64,000 nucleotides of DNA from Bryobacteraceae bacterium (GTDB taxonomy: Bacteria > Acidobacteriota > Terriglobia > Bryobacterales > Bryobacteraceae): the NCBI GenBank assembly GCA_026129905.1, contig JAHCHE010000001.1:248001-312000 (forward strand). The letters run 5' to 3'. The notes under the pieces were generated by a model. That model was not told where the DNA came from and searched no databases. It saw only the letters and a list, made by a program, of their open reading frames with translations. Shown one piece after another: positions 61,591 through 64,000 of the stretch. Made by a program: the position numbers and the translations under genes. How positions within the stretch are numbered: position 1 is the first letter of the stretch; each line of letters opens with the position of its first letter.

Positions 61591-62540
61591 ACCATTCCCT
61601 GAAGATCATCGAGATTCCCTGCGACCAGATCCGCATCGGCGAGCGCCACCGCAAGGACATGGGTGACTTGGAAGTCCTGGCTGCCAGCATTGCGACAGTG
61701 GGGCTGCTGCACCCACCGGTGGTAACAGAGGACGGCCGCCTTGTCTGCGGGGAGCGGCGCTTCCTGGCCATGCGCGACATTCTGCGCTGGAAGGCGATCC
61801 CGGTGATCGTGCTTGAGGTGTCCAGCATTGTCGCCGGCGAGTATGCCGAAAACGAGATCCGCAAAGACTTCACGCCCTCAGAACGGGTCGCGATCGCGAA
61901 GGCGATCGAGGAGAGCCTTGGCAGCAGGCAGGGGCAGCGTACGGACAGGGGACTTCCGGTCAATTGCCCGGAAGTTGAGCCGGGGGTTGAGACCCGCGAA
62001 GTTGCTGCCGCCAAGGCGGGCTTCGATAGCGCCAGTACTTACGAGCGTGCCAAGAGGGTCGTCGAGAAGGCCGTAGACGAAGTCGTCGCCCAGATGGACG
62101 CCGGCGGCCTGTCTATCCACGCCGCTTCTGTCATCGCCGAACAGCCCCCTGACCGGCAACGTGAGATTGCCCAGTTACCGGAGGACGAGAAGAAGGCGGC
62201 TGTGCGCAAGCTGCGGCGGAAGGACCTGCCTTCGACCGACGAAGCTCGGCGGCAGGCACAGGAGACAGGCAAGGCGATCCTCGACCGGAACCTGATGTAC
62301 CAACTCCCGGTCACCGAGGAACAGAAGCCGCTCGTTGAGCAGAACTACGCGGCGATGGAGATCATCGACGCCGTCACGGCGCTCGCCAAATGTTCGCACC
62401 CTGCCGAGGCTATCGCGGGCGCAATCCGTCGCCTCGATACACCCGACATGGATTTCGCCGGCCGCTGCCGGACGGCTACCCATTATCTCCACCAAATCAA
62501 CCAGGAGCTGAATTCCCATGGCCAGCACGAAGCGCACTGA
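61587..62540 (+). CDS. ParB-like nuclease/partition domain protein
   Basis: A 317-residue protein. The ParB N-terminal fold is clear: IPCDQIRIGERHRKDMGDLEVLAASIATVGLLHPPVV, then LVCGERRFLAM (GERR box). An HTH-like region (SERVAIAKAIEESLG, EVAAAKAGFDSASTYERA) follows. The GTG at 61587 overlaps the sigma gene. Such proteins serve partition or act as DNA-binding regulators in phages. No ParA is seen here. The end overlaps the next start by 23 bp. Confidence 0.86.
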   Translation: MNHSLKIIEIPCDQIRIGERHRKDMGDLEVLAASIATVGLLHPPVVTEDGRLVCGERRFLAMRDILRWKAIPVIVLEVSSIVAGEYAENEIRKDFTPSERVAIAKAIEESLGSRQGQRTDRGLPVNCPEVEPGVETREVAAAKAGFDSASTYERAKRVVEKAVDEVVAQMDAGGLSIHAASVIAEQPPDRQREIAQLPEDEKKAAVRKLRRKDLPSTDEARRQAQETGKAILDRNLMYQLPVTEEQKPLVEQNYAAMEIIDAVTALAKCSHPAEAIAGAIRRLDTPDMDFAGRCRTATHYLHQINQELNSHGQHEAH

Positions 62541-63036
62541 ACTCATGGATGCCATCCGCGCGACCGTGGCCGACCTCTGCCAGGCCGGCGCGCGATTCCT
62601 CAACAAGGACGTGGTCGACACGGTGATCGGCCGGAACCCGGACCTGTTCAACGAGCTGGGCGCTCAACTGGCCCGCGAAAAGCTCTTCGACCTGACCCGG
62701 CGCGTGATGAAAACGTCGGCCGAGCTGACCGAGGCGGACGCGCAGCTCGAGCTGGGCCTCGACCTGGCGGGCTTCGAGATGCCGAACATGATCGCCGTGC
62801 CGGTGGATTCGTCCAATCCGCTCAACGGCGACTGCGAGTGGGTGCCGGTGCTCAGTGCGACGGTCGCCGACCTCGATGCCAACTTGCGGATGCTCGACCT
62901 CCAGATCGCCGCCGACCAGCGCAAGCGTCGCAGTGTCTTTGCGCTCCGCCAGCGCGTCGTCGCAGTGATCGGCGAAGACTCCGAGCTGACGGTCGCCCAG
63001 GCGGCGGCCCTGGCACGGGAGATGCAGCCCGCATGA
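62518..63036 (+). CDS. Unknown protein of the phage-like operon
   Basis: A 172-residue, mostly helical protein (TELMDAIRATVADLCQAGARFLNKDVVDTVIGRN, NLRMLDLQIAADQRKRRSVFALRQRVV). ATG 62518 lies inside the end of the ParB-like gene and its stop overlaps the helicase gene as ATGA. No family is recognised. Its coupling suggests it works with the helicase or with DNA replication. Confidence 0.68.
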   Translation: MASTKRTELMDAIRATVADLCQAGARFLNKDVVDTVIGRNPDLFNELGAQLAREKLFDLTRRVMKTSAELTEADAQLELGLDLAGFEMPNMIAVPVDSSNPLNGDCEWVPVLSATVADLDANLRMLDLQIAADQRKRRSVFALRQRVVAVIGEDSELTVAQAAALAREMQPA

Positions 63037-64000
63037 CCGCGCCTCCGGCAATTCCTGGTTTCCGCACCAACCCCTGGCGGCATCAGGGGGAGGCCGTCGC
63101 TTTCGTTCGCAGTCTCTACCGGCGCGGCAAGCGGGGCGCCATGATCGCCGCCGTGATGGGCACGGGCAAATCGGCGGTCACCGTGTACCTATGCGTCGAG
63201 GAGGGGTTTCAACTGATCCTGGTCCTCTGCCCGTTACGGGTGGTGCAGGTGTGGCGGCCGCAGTTCGAGATCCACTCGGACCTTCCATTCCTGGTTGTGC
63301 CGCTCGATGACGCCTTCGCGAGCGTGCGCGCCAAGCGGGCCGAGGCAGAGCGGCAGATGGCCCTCGGCAAGGCGCGCGGCGTGCCGGTGGTGATTGTCGT
63401 CAACTATGACAGCGCTTGGCGCTCGCCGTTTGCCGAGTGGGCAGTCCGGCAGCGGTGGGATCTGGTTGTCGCCGACGAGATCCACCGCTGCAAGGCGCCC
63501 GGCGGCAAAGCCAGCCGGTTCCTGGCGCGGCTCGGTCAGGAGGCGCGCTTCCGTCTCGGCCTGTCCGGCACGCCAATGCCGCACTCGCCGCTCGACGTCT
63601 ACGCCTACTTCCGCTTCATCGATCCGACCATCTTCGGCTGGAGTTTCCACAAGTTCCGGCAGCATTACGCCGTCATGGGCGGCTACCAGAATCACCAAGT
63701 CGTCGGCTACCGGAATCTCGACGAGCTGAACCGGAAGTTCTACTCAGTCACCTTCGCCTGCGGCAAGGACGTCCTTGATCTGCCCGCCGAGGTCCACATC
63801 ACCTATACCTGCCAACTCGGTGTGGAGGCCCGGAAGGTTTACCGGTCGCTAGAACGTGACCTGATCGCCGAGGTCCAGTCCGGCGAGGTCACGGCGGCTA
63901 ATGCACTTGTGAAGCTGCTGCGGCTCCAACAAATCACCGGTGGCTATATCCGCACCGATGACGGCCACGACGTGCAGATCGACTCGGCCAAGATGAACCT
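63033..64000 (+). CDS. SNF2-type DEAD/DEAH helicase, incomplete at window end
   Basis: A partial gene that leaves the window without a stop. Starting at ATG 63033 (overlap ATGA), the translation shows a helicase N-terminal core: GFRTNPWRHQGEAVAFVRSL, Walker A MGTGKSAVT, VVADEIHR as motif II and LSGTPM as motif III. It resembles phage/mobile-element SNF2 helicases used in DNA replication or repair. The second RecA-like domain is only partly within the window. Confidence 0.85.
   Translation, partial: MTAPPAIPGFRTNPWRHQGEAVAFVRSLYRRGKRGAMIAAVMGTGKSAVTVYLCVEEGFQLILVLCPLRVVQVWRPQFEIHSDLPFLVVPLDDAFASVRAKRAEAERQMALGKARGVPVVIVVNYDSAWRSPFAEWAVRQRWDLVVADEIHRCKAPGGKASRFLARLGQEARFRLGLSGTPMPHSPLDVYAYFRFIDPTIFGWSFHKFRQHYAVMGGYQNHQVVGYRNLDELNRKFYSVTFACGKDVLDLPAEVHITYTCQLGVEARKVYRSLERDLIAEVQSGEVTAANALVKLLRLQQITGGYIRTDDGHDVQIDSAKMN

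Overview
The window reads as a chromosomal segment of a high-GC Gram-negative bacterium, most likely an acidobacterium of the Solibacter/Bryobacter type. This is inferred from gene content: an Oar-like TonB-dependent receptor with an N-terminal carboxypeptidase-regulatory domain, secreted proteins of acidobacterial style, PEP-CTERM sorting, a ceramidase-like protein and Tat-signal sugar isomerase-like proteins. No rRNA or other taxonomic marker is present.

Chromosomal part (1 to about 47.4 kb). It opens with a lytic transglycosylase and a secreted unknown, then a Septu-like ATPase/HNH defence pair (2.07-4.10 kb), comF with an HNH endonuclease, and a MoxR/DUF58/BatA/VWA operon (6.2-12.7 kb). 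Next come a ribbon-helix-helix/MazF toxin-antitoxin pair, a secreted serine protease, a PEP-CTERM protein, an FkbM methyltransferase and a TPR lipoprotein. A Cu/Ag-type RND efflux operon (TolC, CusB, CusA and two small partners, 18.9-25.9 kb) faces a histidine kinase/sigma-54 activator pair. Between them lies a hairpin-rich element with imperfect terminal inverted repeats. A sugar-themed stretch follows (fucose-isomerase-like protein, NodZ-like glycosyltransferase, GHMP kinase), with a 0.68-kb gap holding eight copies of an ATGCGTC-type motif. After that come a CPBP protease, a BamE-like protein, the TonB receptor with a Cys-rich partner, a ceramidase-like protein, a di-iron RIC protein beside a radical SAM/SPASM protein, and an operon of soluble transhydrogenase, ROK protein and HEAT-repeat protein.

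Island (about 47.4 kb to the window end). It begins after a tRNA-Asn gene and carries a DUF3644 protein, an Mrr-type endonuclease, a DUF2924/large serine recombinase/HTH cassette and a complete type I restriction-modification operon. The HsdR here has a beta-sandwich domain inserted after the helicase. Then comes an unrecognised two-gene module with its own likely promoter. The last stretch is a tightly overlapping phage- or ICE-like run (excisionase-like HTH, sigma-like factor, ParB-like protein, SNF2-type helicase) that leaves the window.

The most interesting targets are the two-gene module at 58362-60414, the HsdR insertion, the ATGCGTC motif cluster, the stem-loop over the start of the gene at 60526, and the inverted-repeat element at 26043-26224.
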